64,000 nucleotides of DNA from Monodelphis domestica (Eukaryota > Chordata > Mammalia > Didelphimorphia > Didelphidae). A program made the translations under genes and the position numbers. The first letter of the stretch is position 1. Each line of letters begins with the position of its first letter. Where the stretch lies: assembly GCF_027887165.1 (NCBI RefSeq), contig NC_077227.1, forward strand, positions 440,623,895-440,687,894. Reading direction: 5' to 3'. This document shows, piece after piece, positions 63,991 to 64,000 of the stretch. The notes beneath the pieces were generated by a model. That model was not told the origin of the DNA. It searched no databases and worked only from the letters and a program-made list of their open reading frames with translations.

Positions 63991-64000
63991 GGTATCGAAC

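Overview
This window is intergenic or intronic DNA from a mammal, almost certainly a marsupial, and most like an opossum of the Monodelphis type. The evidence is the repeat set. There are at least ten copies of the marsupial tRNA-derived SINE that starts GGGGGCAGCTGGGT. There are CORE-SINEs ending in a BovB/RTE-like tail, a full-length L1 whose 3' end matches marsupial L1s, and many old MIR, L2 and L3/CR1 copies. The DNA is AT-rich and poor in CpG. I found no host protein-coding gene, no rRNA or tRNA gene, no CRISPR array and no bacterial feature. Nearly all open reading frames are chance, simple-repeat or transposon frames. Repeat family names are recalled, not searched, and edges are usually good to about 10-20 bases.

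Layout. 0-8.5 kb: scattered MIR, L2 and SINE copies, plus an unclassified duplicated GC-richer module (4.3-5.9 kb) and the first copy of an unknown repeat that returns near 36.7 kb. 8.8-12 kb: a nested L3/CR1 with a SINE inside, and an L1 split by L2-like sequence. 12.7-13.5 kb: repeat-free, relatively CpG-rich DNA. 14-19.4 kb: SINEs and two LTR-like elements. 19.5-26.6 kb: dense MIR, RTE-tailed SINE and L2 copies. 26.6-30.1 kb: mostly unexplained sequence. 30.28-31.12 kb: repeat-free DNA with a cluster of TAATTA motifs, the best candidate for an undescribed regulatory element. 32.76-33.9 kb: a long GAA tract beside a decayed CR1-like reverse transcriptase that holds a mariner-like MITE. 37.5-40 kb: L2 and a second, different reverse-transcriptase fossil, then a solo LTR. 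40-45.8 kb: repeat-poor stretches, old L1 tails and a hAT-like MITE. 46-50 kb: L2, L1 and LTR fragments. 49.9-58.7 kb: an endogenous retrovirus remnant (RNase H fragment plus LTR) whose LTR was split by a full-length L1, itself hit later by a SINE and by another solo LTR. 59.1-60.35 kb: a hAT-like MITE holding a MIR that holds a solo LTR. 61.1-62.35 kb: a 125-bp direct duplication about 95% identical. 62.4-64 kb: MIR, SINE and L2.

No gene pathway can be described. What the window records is a sequence of insertions: L2, MIR, CR1 and hAT form the oldest layer, then LTR elements, then L1, then the tRNA-head SINE and another LTR. Every autonomous element seen is broken by frameshifts, stops or changed catalytic residues.
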